A stretch of DNA of 52,500 nt from Prorocentrum cordatum (lineage: Eukaryota > Sar > Dinophyceae > Prorocentrales > Prorocentraceae). Within the stretch, counting starts at the first letter, position 1, and each line of letters begins with the position of its first letter. The translations under genes were made by a program, and so were the position numbers. The stretch lies in contig CAUYUJ010003669.1 of assembly GCA_963575745.1 (NCBI GenBank), positions 1,267,250-1,319,749 on the forward strand, written 5' to 3'. Shown here in pieces: positions 42,785 to 51,957 of this stretch. Below the pieces are notes generated by a model. That model worked only from the letters and a program-made list of their open reading frames with translations. It did not search any database and was not told the DNA's origin.

Positions 42785-44489
42785 CCTGCCAGCCTCGCTG
42801 CTGTCGATCTGGAAGATCGACGCCCTCTCGACCTCGAGGACGCGCAGGCGGTGCCCGTCCTCAGCGCCCAAGACTCGCCAGACGTCCTGCACTCTGCCGG
42901 ACCTGCCTCGCAGCTGCCCCCCTCGGAGACGCGCGCCGCCTTGCCGTGCCAGGGGGGCTCCTCGCAAGCCTCGAGGCCGTTCTTCTGCTTGGCCTTGTCC
43001 TTCTCCGTGGCGTTATTATCCGCTTGCTTCTTCTGCTTGCGCCTCTTGGGGAAGCTCGCGCGCGCCTTCGGCGGCCTGCCTGCGAGCTTCGCCTGGGCCG
43101 CGCCTCTGCTGAGCTGCTCGAGCGAGGTCTCGCCGCCAGTCTTGGCCTTCTCGCGCTGCCACTTGCGAGCGCGCTTGCCCAGGAACTGGCCCGCGAAATT
43201 GGACGCCCACCTGTTCTCGCGTTTAACTGTCCGTTTCACCTAGATCCTGTTCTCGACGGCGTGCGGGGACTTGATATCCTTGATCCGCTCCTCTGGCGGT
43301 GTGAGCGCGTCCTTCTGCTCGTCGGTGAGCTCGAGGTCCAGCTCTCGGAGCTCCAGGAGGCAGGGGTTCTCGTCCTGCTCGTAGTCCCTCGGCAAGTCGT
43401 CGTTGTGGACGCAGTCGACGACGAGGGCGCTCCACTCGGGCGCGGGCGGCGCGCCCTCGGGCCAACTCTGGGCGCCCTCGAAGCGCCCCTTCGCCAGGCT
43501 ATCCTCGATGCTGCGGTCGGGCTCGATGCAGTCGCTCCACGGCTCCATGCCCGTGACGACCTTGAGCTCGCCTTGCTCTGTCGGCCGGACCGCGAGCATC
43601 TGGTTGGCTTGCAGCCCTTGGAGTGGCACCGCGCCCGCGTTCTGCTCGCGAGAATGGGCGTGGGCCTCGGAAGCGCAGTAGGGGCACTCGTAGGGCCCCA
43701 ATTGCGTCAGGGACTTGTACTCCTTCTGGGGCTCGGCCATGGTCTTCTGGTTCCAGTCTGGCTCCATGGCCCAGCGCGCGTCGGCCTTGACCTCTCGGAT
43801 ATTGGCCCTGAGCTGGCTGTGCTCGCGGGGGGCGGGCCCCTGCAAGAAGCTCGTGCCGTCGGGGGCCATGGGCGCGTAGATGACATTCTTGAGCCACGCC
43901 CGCAGCGCCACTGCCTCGGTCCACTGGCTCGAGGCTCTGCTCTGGCCGTGCTCCTGCTCGATGAAATCGATGGTCCAGCTTGCCGCCGGCTCGTCCGCCC
44001 AGACCCTCGGCTGTCCCCACGCGTCGATGGCCTCGAACGCCCTCGCGCGGTCCCCTCGGAGAACTCGAGTAGAGCGTTGCGCCGGCCCTTGAGCAATGCT
44101 CCCAGGGGCTCGCCTGCTCGGAAGCGCCCCGTCTCGCCATCGCCCCGCTCGTAGGTGGCGTCGCGCCGCCAGGCGCCCTCCCCGAGGTTCACGTCGCTGA
44201 CTCGGCCGTGCCTTGCGCAGGGGACAAGGAGGGCGCTGCGCTTCTTGGCGGACTGCGGCCCCCTGCTCGGGTCGAACCAATTCTCGGCCGCGGAGATGTT
44301 GATGAGGGTGATCCTGTACTTGTCTCCTGCGCTCGAGTAGGCCTGCTCCACTTGCGCCTTGTGTTCGGGGTGCCCTGCCAAGTGCTCGGCGTTCTCCGCT
44401 TCGAAGGCTGCCGCGTCGTGGTCTCTGCCCGTCTCGCGGTACTCCTCGCGGAGGTTCTCGCTGCGTTTCTTGGCGCCCGCGGCGCGCAC
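42785..44489 (-). CDS. Large exon-like segment with Cys motif
   Basis: Begins at GTGCGCGCC after the acceptor at 44,490 and reads AAGAKKRSENLREEYRETGR, HKAQVEQAYSSAGDKYRITL and INISAAENWFDPSRGPQSAK. After a 1-base change near 44,050 come WTEAVALRAWLKNVIYAPMA, QLGPYECPYCASEAHAHSRE, VVDCVHNDDLPRDYEQDENP and LTDEQKDALTPPEERIKDIK. A TAG lies near 43,240 inside a 36-bp in-frame segment bounded by GAGAACAG repeats (43,211-43,218 and 43,247-43,254). The frame resumes as WASNFAGQFLGKRARKWQRE and, after another change near 42,900, VQDVWRVLGAEDGHRLRVLE up to the donor. Highly charged, probably nuclear or nucleic-acid associated by composition only. Confidence 0.55.
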
Positions 44490-44707
44490 CTTTCGGGCGC
44501 CCGAAATGGGCGCGGAAAGAATGGGCGCAGCGCCCCGCAACGAATGTTGCCCCGATCCAACAGCGGCCGCCGTTGGGAAGGCGGCCTTCAGTCTCGAAAG
44601 GACCCAGGCCGAGGAGACACCGACAGCGAACCCTGTTCAAAATGATCAGGAACTGCTGTTGGGCACTGTTCCCTTTCTTTCCGCACCCATTTCGCCCGCG
44701 CCGAGAC
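44490..44707 (-). mobile_element. Introner-like intron, second TIR family
   Basis: A 218-bp segment: donor CTCGAGAACGAG|GTCTCGGC, acceptor GGGCGCCCGAAAG|GTGCGCGCC, phase 0. Near-terminal inverted arms 'gcgcccgaaatgggcgcgga' plus 'aagaatggg' (44,497-44,526) and their complement at about 44,668-44,702 match at about 27 of 30 positions. Intron start GTCTCGGCGCGGGCG and downstream exon start GTGCGCGCCGCGGGCG are similar, suggesting a longer decayed duplication. The arms are unrelated to those of the intron at 42,624-42,784. Confidence 0.65.
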
Positions 44708-44800
44708 CTCGTTCTCGAGGGCGCACATGCGACCCTCGCCCCGGAGCTCGAGCCAGAGAGCGGCGGCGTCGACGACGACCACGCTCGCGCTGGCCCTGCG
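44708..44800 (-). CDS. Short exon-like segment
   Basis: Reads VVVVDAAALWLELRGEGRMC then ALENE before the donor at 44,707. Its upstream edge dissolves into the TAC/TAG repeat region, so the acceptor is not located. Confidence 0.4.
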
Positions 44801-44814
44801 CGGACCACGACGGC

Positions 44815-44830
44815 GCTGACGACTACTACA

Positions 44831-44861
<31 letters not shown>

Positions 44862-45096
44862 TTACTACTACTCCTGCTACTACTAGTACTACTACAACTA
44901 CTAGCAAGTATACTAGTTACCAGTCGTAGCACCCGGTAATAAGACCTGGTAGTAGTGCCTGGTAGTTGTAGTACGTGGTAATATTAGTAATAGTAGTAGT
45001 ACCTGGCAGTAGTAGTAATACCTGATAGTAGTAGTTACTAGTCGCAGCACCTGAGAGTAGTAGTAGTTGTTGTAGTAGATGTAGTAGTAGTCGTAT

Positions 45097-45129
<33 letters not shown>

Positions 45130-45342
45130 CAGTAGTAGTAGTAGTAGTTAGTAGCAGTAGTTGTAGTAGTAGCAGCAATAGTAGTTACTAGAAGTAGTGC
45201 TAGTACTAAGAGTAACTAGCACTGGAGTCGTTGTCGCCGGCCTTCCTTTCGTTGCCGCGGGCGCGCGTCGTGCGTTTGGCGGCGCTCGCCTTGGATCTCG
45301 CGCAAGGCGCGCTCGATCCAGCGACTCGTCCCGTCCCCAGTT

Positions 45343-45396
<54 letters not shown>

Positions 45397-45419
45397 CGAG
45401 TGGTAGTCGTAGAAGTAGC

Positions 45420-45465
<46 letters not shown>

Positions 45466-45498
45466 CTAGTAGTGGTAGTAGTAGTAGTAGTAGTAGTC

Positions 45499-45540
<42 letters not shown>

Positions 45541-45553
45541 CGAGTAGTAGTAC

Positions 45554-45607
<54 letters not shown>

Positions 45608-45715
45608 CAGTTAATAATAGTCCTCGTACTGGGCAGTACTAGTAAGTAGTTCCAACGACCACTACTAGTATTAGTTAGTACTATCACGACTACGGCCAAC
45701 TACTACTAATGCAAC
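44815..45715. repeat. TAC/TAG microsatellite block with exon fragment
   Basis: (ACT)n at 44,820-44,890, then mainly (AGT)n to 45,620, an inverted pair of trinucleotide tracts. Embedded at 45,230-45,335 is a diverged copy of 41,745-41,800 (minus-strand TSRWIERALREIQGE), mentioned as a duplicated exon piece. The block sits where an intron of the candidate gene is expected. Confidence 0.9.
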
Positions 45716-46570
45716 TAGTGCCGCCGTGGCCCAGGTGAGCTTGGCCTTTTCCTTGCCGGGGGTCTGCTCCCTCTGGTCGGACAGGCGCCGGCCCTTGCGC
45801 CCGCTCGCGTTTATCCTCCAGAGGACGAACTCGTCCACCCACTGCATGTCCTTCTTGGTCGTCTGGTTTAATCTGGAAGGTACTCAGGCGCTTGGTCACC
45901 CTCTTGAGGATCTCGGCGCCGTGGCTCTCGTGGCCCATCTTCAGCAGGTGGGGCTGCTTGTCATGCTCGAAGGCCTGCTCGCGGCGCAGCCGCGTCAGAA
46001 GGGTCTGCTTCCTGACCTCGCGGCCGTGCTCGCGCGCCCGCTTGGGCCAGCACTCGAGGCGGTGCATGAGGCCCACGAGCGGGCGCTTGGCTGTGACTTG
46101 ACCAGGGATTTCGCGGGGCAGCCTGGCGCCGCGGCTCCCGCTGCGCCTCTGCTGGTTCGCTCGGGCGCGCCCGCGGCTCTGGGGGCCGTTCATGCCGAAC
46201 CTCGCCGTGGCAACCTTCTTCTCGAGGGCAGCTCGAGGGCCCTGCCATCGGGTAACCGCCTCGTGGCCCCAGTGCCACTTGTGCTCCAGCTCGGCTCTCG
46301 CTCGGCGCGGCAGGGAGGCGAACTTCGTCGCGTTGTGCTCGTCCGCGCGCTCGCTCCAGTCGAGGAAGATCTGGAGCTTGGACTGCGCTGTTGGGTCTCG
46401 TCGCAGCGTGGGCGCAGCTCGGGGTTTGTGCGTTTCCCTGTGCTCCGCGCTCGTGCCGTGGGGTCTGCCGCCATTGCCGAAGCCTCGCTTCGCGCCTCGG
46501 CCGAAGTCGCGCGGGGCGAGGGGCTTGCCCTCGGCGCTCGCAAGCTCTCGGCGCGCGGCCGCGGCCCCGG
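45716..46570 (-). CDS. Exon-like segment, basic helical
   Basis: Reads APRDFGRGAKRGFGNGGRPH, KLQIFLDWSERADEHNATKF, ASLPRRARAELEHKWHWGHE, LVGLMHRLECWPKRAREHGR and HDKQPHLLKMGHESHGAEIL. After a frame change near 45,880 come TKKDMQWVDEFVLWRINASG and QTPGKEKAKLTWATAA. The change falls within ~20 bp, too short for an intron, so it is an indel or assembly error. Rich in Arg, Lys, His and Trp; unrecognised. Confidence 0.5.
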
Positions 46571-47169
46571 GCCGCCCCTGCATTGGGGGGAGGGGGGGGG
46601 GGGGCTCGTAATATTACAATCGGCCCGCGTAGTAAGGATGGGCGGCAAAGATACAAGGTCTCCGCAAGGCCCAGACATGGGCCGAAGTGGCAAGAATGCA
46701 AGGGTACAGCAAGACTGCTCATCCCTACCACGCGGCTCGCTTATAATATTATGAATTGGAGCACGGGCGAGAAGAGAGGAATAATAATGGTGGGAGACGG
46801 AAGGGGGGAGAGGATGGCCCCAGGATTGATTTTGCAAAATATAGAATGGATTCGGGGCCTTCGGCTCTTTATTTGTAATACAACTTATGTTTTCAATCAA
46901 TTTCAGAGGCGCGTGGAAAGGCCCGCGATGGGGCCCCGCGGGCGATAAAACACCTCGCGCATAAAAAAAGCCCGCCCCGGAAGGGGGGGGGGGGGCGGAA
47001 AAGGGGAAAACGCGCCCAAAGGAAGAGAAGCAGAAGGCAAGGACTAAGGAAGATAAGGCGCATCATTTTTGAAGCTGCTGCCAGTCAGCGCGAAGCGATA
47101 GCAATTTCGATCCGAAACATAAAAGAAGAGGAAAATAAGAAACAGAAAGACGAGACAAGCTACAGAAAG
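46571..47169. other. Probable intron; AT-richer with G-runs
   Basis: G/C runs at 46,577-46,602 and 46,985-46,996. TAATATTAC-like motifs at 46,608 and 46,743 look accidental. No coding signal. Confidence 0.4.
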
Positions 47170-47376
47170 ATGAGGAAGAGGAATCCTGCTCGGCCGTCTC
47201 AGCCTCGAACCTCGCGGCCTCGAGTTGCCTGTGGGGGAGGTTCTCAGCTTCTGGTGCGAGCTCGGGGCCGCGGGCGGCGAGGTCTGCATGCCCCAGAGGC
47301 TCGACGAGCTCGTCTGCTTCGTCGGCGCGACCATCGGAGTCTCGCTGCAAAGCTGCAGTAGCTCGAAACAGAAAAC
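47170..47376 (-). CDS. Short acidic exon-like segment
   Basis: Reads ALQRDSDGRADEADELVEPL and HADLAARGPELAPEAENLPH then RQLEAARFEAETAEQ. It follows directly on an SL-like sequence at 47,377-47,397, so it could be the start of a separate retroposed unit rather than an internal exon. Confidence 0.35.
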
Positions 47377-47397
47377 CTCGAGCCAACGTGGCTACGG
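47377..47397 (-). other. Possible spliced-leader relic
   Basis: Minus strand CCGTAGCCACGTTGGCTCGAG matches the 21-nt SL core CCGTAGCCATTTTGGCTCAAG at 18 of 21 positions and is preceded by T, as allowed. It is followed by GTTTTCTG, which could be a donor, but no Sm-site SL-RNA body is evident and no second truncated SL follows. Confidence 0.4.
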
Positions 47398-47399
47398 AA

Positions 47400-47650
47400 G
47401 GTTGTTAGTTAGCTTGTCGTTGGTGCTCCTTGGGGTTCGCTTGTTGTTCTTGCTTGGTTTGATGATGTTGTGGTTTGCTGTTGCGTCGGTTGATGGCGTC
47501 GTTGTTGTGATTGCTGTTGCTTCTGCTGTTGTTGGTGGTGATGTTGTTGTGCTGGTTGCTGCTGCAGCTGTTTGCAAAACCGATGCTGTTGTTTGCGCGG
47601 GTTGCGTTGCTTGCGTGTGCTTGTGTTATTTGTGTAGGTGGTTTTGTTTT
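47400..47650. repeat. Degenerate CAA/GTT tract
   Basis: On the minus strand a CAA-, CACA- and AAC-rich stretch with ACACAAGCACACGC-type sequence. Probable intron of the candidate gene. Confidence 0.6.
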
Positions 47651-47653
47651 TTG

Positions 47654-48176
47654 AAGCACCTGTCTCTTTTCTTTTCTGGCGCCCTCGAGGCCGGGGGTCA
47701 CCCCGCTCAGAGTTTCCAACGCCTCGTCCTCGCTCGGCCCGGAGGCACCTCGCTCAGAGCCCCCGCCGGCTCGCGAGGCGCCCCAGGGCTGAGTCAGGAC
47801 TCGGGGCCGAGGCCTGCGAGGCATCGCGCTGCCTCGTCGTTGCGGGCTTGCAGAGGCGCCTGCGCATCTCCTCAGGGCCGAGCTTGACCACCAGCTTCAT
47901 GTTCTCGAGCTTTGGGGGGCCCTTCTTGTCCCCCGGCTCGACCTTCACGTCGTCCGGCTTGACCTCGAACGTGGCCTTCTGGTCGTCAAGCTTCTTGTCC
48001 CCGAGGCTCTTGTCCTCAGGTTTGCTGGCGTCCCCCCCCAGCGCGGTGGGTTCCGTCTCCCTCGTCCACTCGTCGCCCTTCGCCCACTCGCCGACGCTCT
48101 CGTCGTCCGACCGCCCAGCGACTGGCCGCCGACCGTCGCTGTCCGACTCGGCCATGGGGTGCTGCGTCTCGGCCAT
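47654..48176 (-). CDS. Acidic exon-like segment
   Basis: Begins MAETQHPMAESDSDGRRPVA and continues RSDDESVGEWAKGDEWTRET, DKSLGDKKLDDQKATFEVKP and KGPPKLENMKLVVKLGPEEM. After a frame change near 47,780 come SEDEALETLSGVTPGLEGAR then KEKRQ before GTGCTTC (possible donor). Asp-, Glu- and Lys-rich and probably disordered. Met at 48,174-48,176 is only the first in-frame ATG; an upstream acceptor is equally possible. Confidence 0.5.
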
Positions 48177-48189
48177 TGTGTGCTGCGTC

Positions 48190-48490
48190 CTCAGCTGGCT
48201 TGAAATGCTTGCGCCTAAATGGGCCACGATTGTTTGTTGCTCGTGTTGTTTGTCTTGCTGCTGTTCTTGTGTGTCTTGTTGCGTCTGCTCTTCTTGTTTG
48301 TATTGCTGCTGTTTGCGAGCGTGCGAGTGTGCAGCTGTTGTTAGTTATCCCTGCGGTTTGTCCTGGTGCTGCTCTGCCCTGCCGTTGCTGCTGTCTTGCT
48401 GGTTGCTGTCGTGGCTGCTGTTGTTTGCGTGTGTCTTCTGGTGTGTGTGAGTGTGTGTGAGTGTGTGAGTGGTGTGTGTGTGTGCGTGTG

Positions 48491-48541
<51 letters not shown>

Positions 48542-48650
48542 GCGTGGGTGTGCGTGCGTGCGCGTGCGCGCGCGCGCGTGCGCGTGCGCGCGCGCTGGTG
48601 CGTCTGCGCGCGCGCGTGCGCGCGCGGCCGCTGGGCTCTGAGGCCCAACC
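48190..48650. repeat. TGT/CTG-rich stretch and GT/GC microsatellite
   Basis: 48,225-48,440 is TTG- and CTG-rich. 48,440-48,540 is (GT)n and 48,540-48,625 alternates GT and GC (purine-pyrimidine, Z-DNA-prone). Confidence 0.9.
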
Positions 48651-48654
48651 CTCG

Positions 48655-49445
48655 ACCCTCGGATCGGGGGCCAGAGGTCCTGGAGCCTCAGCTTGGCGAT
48701 CCTCGGATCTAGGATCCGAGGTGCTCGCAGATGCCCAAGATCAAAATCTCCGATCCTCGATCCGAGGATGGAGGATCGAGCCTGCTCGGTGGCAGCGTGG
48801 GCCAGAGGGCGACCAGAGGGGCACTAGGCTCGGCCCTCGAGCCTCGGATGTCGAACCCGTTATCATCCAGTCCAAGCTTGGCGACCCTCGGATCTAGGAT
48901 CCGAGGTGCTCGCAGATGCTCAAGACCAAGATCTCGGATCCTCGATCTGAGGATGGGGGGTCGCGCCTGCTCGGCGGCAGCGCGGGCTCGAGGACGGCGA
49001 GAGGGGCGATCCACCGCCGCCGATGCTCGTCTTCCAACCTCGCATGTCGAAACCGAGATCTTCCAGTCCAAGCTTGGCGACCCTCGAATCTAGGATCCGA
49101 AGTGATCGCAAATGCTCAAGACCACATTCTCGGATCCTCGATCCGAGGATGGCGGGTCGAGCCTGCTCGGTGACAGCGCGGGCTCGAGGACGGCGGCAAG
49201 TGCGCTCTACTATCGCCCGCGCTCGGCCCCCGAGCCTCGGGCGTCGAACCCGCGATCTTGGAGTCCGAGCTTGGCGACCCTCGGGTCTAGGGCCCGAGGT
49301 GCTCGAAGATGCTCGGACTCAGGACCTCGGGCCCTCGATCCGAGGATGAAGGATCGAGCGCGCTCGGCGGCAGCGCGGCGATCGAGGGTCGCCGAGGCTC
49401 GACGCTCGACCCGCGGATCGCGAACCCGAGATCTTCGAGCCTAGG
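48655..49445. repeat. ~190-bp tandem repeat, four copies
   Basis: Each unit starts near 'cttggcgaccctcggatcta' with 'ggatccgaggtgctcgcaga', then 'cctcgatccgaggatg' and 'gctcggcggcagcgcgggc'. Copy starts are at about 48,690, 48,876, 49,072 and 49,268, with a last partial at 49,445. It occupies the expected intron between two exon-like segments. Confidence 0.93.
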
Positions 49446-49459
49446 CTTGGCGACCCCCC

Positions 49460-50578
49460 TCGAAACGGCGCCCTCGCAACGAAAAAATGGGGCGCTCGGC
49501 TCGGGGAGTTCGCGCGCCCAGGCGTCCGCGAGCATGCGCGGGGCGGGCTCTGACTCGGCCTTCGTGTCGCGCTTGTTCATGGCGAGCTTGTCGTACTCGG
49601 CCTGGGTCGGCGCAAGCTTGTCGAAGTGCAGCTTGATGCGGTTCTCGAGGAGCATCTGCTCGCGCTGCTGCTGCTGCTTGACGGTTTTCGAGTAGCCCCG
49701 CTTGGCGCGCTTGTCTTGGTAGGCCTGCTCGCTCAGCTCGCAGCTCATGTCGGCGGTCTTCTTGGTGGGCCAGCACCGCTTGACAATTGCTTGAGCGGCG
49801 GCCTTGGCGACCCCGTCGGACGCGATCGAGACCGCGGAGGTCTCGTTGCACCGCTTCAGGTACTCTCGGGCCCTGCTTGGAACCATGGCGAGGAGCATCT
49901 CGGAATTCTCGGCGGGTCCCTCGCCCAAGTGCTCGACGGGCTCGTGCTCTTTGCTGAGCGGCAACACTAGCTCGTGAGGGTGGGGAAGCTCGGCGGGGAC
50001 CTGGGGGTGCATGGCCGACGCGCTCGGCATGAGAGCCGTGGGTCAGCTTCTCGACGCTCTCGGAGCCGAACTCCATGTCTCTTCTTGGCGAGTTCCTGCA
50101 GCTTGGCCCTGAAGCTCGGCATGAGCCAGGCGAGGTCATCGGGCGGCTCTCCGTGGTCCTCGAAGATGTCGCACACGTGCTCGTCCTTCTCGACGTAGGT
50201 ACTGTAGAACACCGCCATGTCCAGCTCGATGCGCCTCTTGTCCTTCCCATTGAGGACGCGGCCGCGCTCGATGTTCTTGCAGGGCCCGCCTTGGCACGCC
50301 ATCTCGAGCACGGCTTGTCGGGCGCTGCTTGACCACAAGGCGTTCTCGGCCTTGAAGTAGCAGCTCGTCATCCTCGCTGCATCCGTGCCTTGCGCGCTCG
50401 ACTGGCACTGGCGCATCTCGGCGATGGAAGCCTTCTCGGCGATGCATGACAGCTTTTCGAGGATCTTCTCGTTCTGGCGTTTGAGAATCTCGTTCGAGCT
50501 CGGGCTCGGGGTCGCCACGTTTTTCAGCGCCTCGACGTGCACGCTCGCCGCCGCGGCGCGCTCGGCGGGCTGGGCCAT
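49460..50578 (-). CDS. Coiled-coil-like exon segment (5' part)
   Basis: In-frame ATG at 50,578. Reads MAQPAERAAAASVHVEALKN, EILKRQNEKILEKLSCIAEK (heptad-like), DKRRIELDMAVFYSTYVEKD and HVCDIFEDHGEPPDDLAWLM then PSFRAKLQELAKK. Two frame changes near 50,080 and 50,010 lead to ELPHPHELVLPLSKEHEPVE, REYLKRCNETSAVSIASDGV, SCELSEQAYQDKRAKRGYSK, TVKQQQQREQMLLENRIKLH and QAEYDKLAMNKRDTKAESEP. It ends near 49,460 where the ~190-bp repeat begins. The composition is that of a soluble, helical, basic protein. No family recognised. Confidence 0.55.
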
Positions 50579-51289
50579 CGCCAGGGCTCGCGACGCAGTA
50601 GGGGCAACGATGTGGGGGGATCGGCATTGGGAGGGGCGGACATCGACCTGGAATCGGCGATACATCGCCGATGCATAGGCATGCCTGTCCCCCCCTGTCG
50701 CTGCCCCTGGGGCGAAGAGGCTCGGCGCCTCGAAGAGGCTCGAAAGCTTAGAGTCTCGGAGACTCGGGGAAGGTTGGGCCTGGGCAGCTGCGGGGGCAGA
50801 GGAGGAGGAGGAAAAGGAAGAGGAGGAGGAAGAAGGGCTACAAACCGTGTGAAGGGTGCGCTAAAAAAGTAATTCACCGAGCTAACTAACTCTAATGTTA
50901 TGCCTGCTCGAAAAAACGCATACACTATCAAAATCCAGATGGCCCCGCCGCACGTTCCTGACTCGGGAACGGCTAAGAAAATGAAAATCCCTTGGCCTTG
51001 CCGCACTTTCGTAACGTGGGCAAACCGAACTGGTGATAATCCCAGTCCTGCCACGCCCTCGTGGTTGCGGAAGCTGGAGTGGTGAGACCACCATGGCCAT
51101 GCTCAGCGTTTTCGATGCTGTTGCTAATCGACATGATATGATAGCAATTTCGATCCCCGCAACTCTTCCGTGGATTATAAAGTTCGGCCTCCGCGCCTTC
51201 CTCCACAGGTTAATCCCTGTGGCCGGAGATAAAACAAAAACACTCGGGGCGTTAACGGGGGTACTTTATTATCGCCAACACTCGGTTAA
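50579..51289. other. No gene; palindrome and satellite remnant
   Basis: A 9+9 bp perfect palindrome ATCGGCGAT/ATCGCCGAT at 50,653-50,672. 'ctacaaaccgtgtgaagggt' plus 'gcgctaaaa' at 50,829-50,860 matches the core of the 64-bp satellite at 1-1,850, preceded by a GGA tract. Nothing else recognised. Confidence 0.55.
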
Positions 51290-51385
51290 TGTAACGCCTC
51301 CCCCCCGCCGTGCGCTCGGTGCGCACGGCGGCAGTGCCCGGAGCGCATGGGAAGGGAGGGGCGTTACGTTATAAGGGTGGGGAGG
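51290..51385. repeat. Nested inverted repeat
   Basis: Outer arms 'ttaatgtaacgcctcccccc' and 'ggaggggcgttacgttata' (51,293-51,313 and 51,356-51,375). Inner near-perfect stem CCGTGCGC/GCGCACGG at 51,308-51,328. Confidence 0.7.
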
Positions 51386-51589
51386 GGTTGCAATGCCCAG
51401 GATTCCCCAAGCAATACAAAGAAACACGCTCCAGCTCTCGCCGAGGAAGAGACACATGCCCGAGCGACGCCAAGGGCAGAGGAGCGGATCCTGCTCCGCG
51501 TCCCGCATCAGCTTCCGCACGGACTCCCGGCCTCCTCGCCGTGCGCAGCACGATGCAGAGAGGATGGCGCGTCCAGCAAGCGGCAAAAG

Positions 51590-51955
51590 TGGGCACAACA
51601 AGGTCGCGAGGTTGCCGAGCAGAAGCGCACGCTCGGAACAATTAGCGAGACGGCCTTCTCATTGTGAGCGTTTTCTTATTCGGCGTTTCGACATCGGGCG
51701 GGAAGGGGGGGGGGTCTGGCTCCAGACCTCTGCTTCGTGCGACTGTTTGCGACAGTGCGTCCTATGGGGGAGGGACTCCACCTGCTCGAAACAGGTGCCA
51801 AAAACAACCAAGATCTCTCCAGAGGGGGAGGGGGGCGTGCGAGGGCCCGCGCCGATCGGCAAAACAAGGAATAAAAAACGCTCACCATAGCAAGGGCGCA
51901 CCGTTACCAAGCAGAAGCGTGCCCTCGGAACAATTCGCGCGACGGCCCGCTCCAA
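51590..51955. repeat. Inverted-repeat unit between direct repeats
   Basis: 51,661-51,682 'attgtgagcgttttcttatt' is inverted at 51,869-51,889 ('aataaaaaacgctcaccat'). Outside it, 51,616-51,655 and 51,918-51,957 share 'agcagaagcg..c.ctcggaacaattcgcg.gacggcc' in direct orientation. Confidence 0.7.
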
Positions 51956-51957
51956 CC

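Larger units (their letters stand above)
41420..50578 (-). other. Candidate multi-exon gene, function unknown
   Basis: Blocks of non-repetitive, charged protein-like frames run right to left over 9 kb, separated by microsatellite or inverted-repeat-bounded introns. Three junctions keep the reading frame exactly at phase 0 with GT...AG ends (42,135-42,242, 42,624-42,784 and 44,490-44,707). The composite has N-terminal coiled-coil-like sequence, an acidic middle, and CxxC pairs (PYECPYCASEAHAH near 43,680 and QLCTKCLPRKDGPKGCRACM near 41,540). No known domain is recognised. It could be one gene, two neighbouring genes or a mobile-element gene. Several single-base frame changes are present (near 50,080, 50,010, 45,880, 44,050 and 42,900). 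Confidence 0.5.

Noticed and set aside
46605-46616. TAATATTAC motif, as in rolling-circle Rep origins
   Set aside because: No Rep-like ORF or conserved stem around it; a 9-mer is expected by chance in AT-richer patches.
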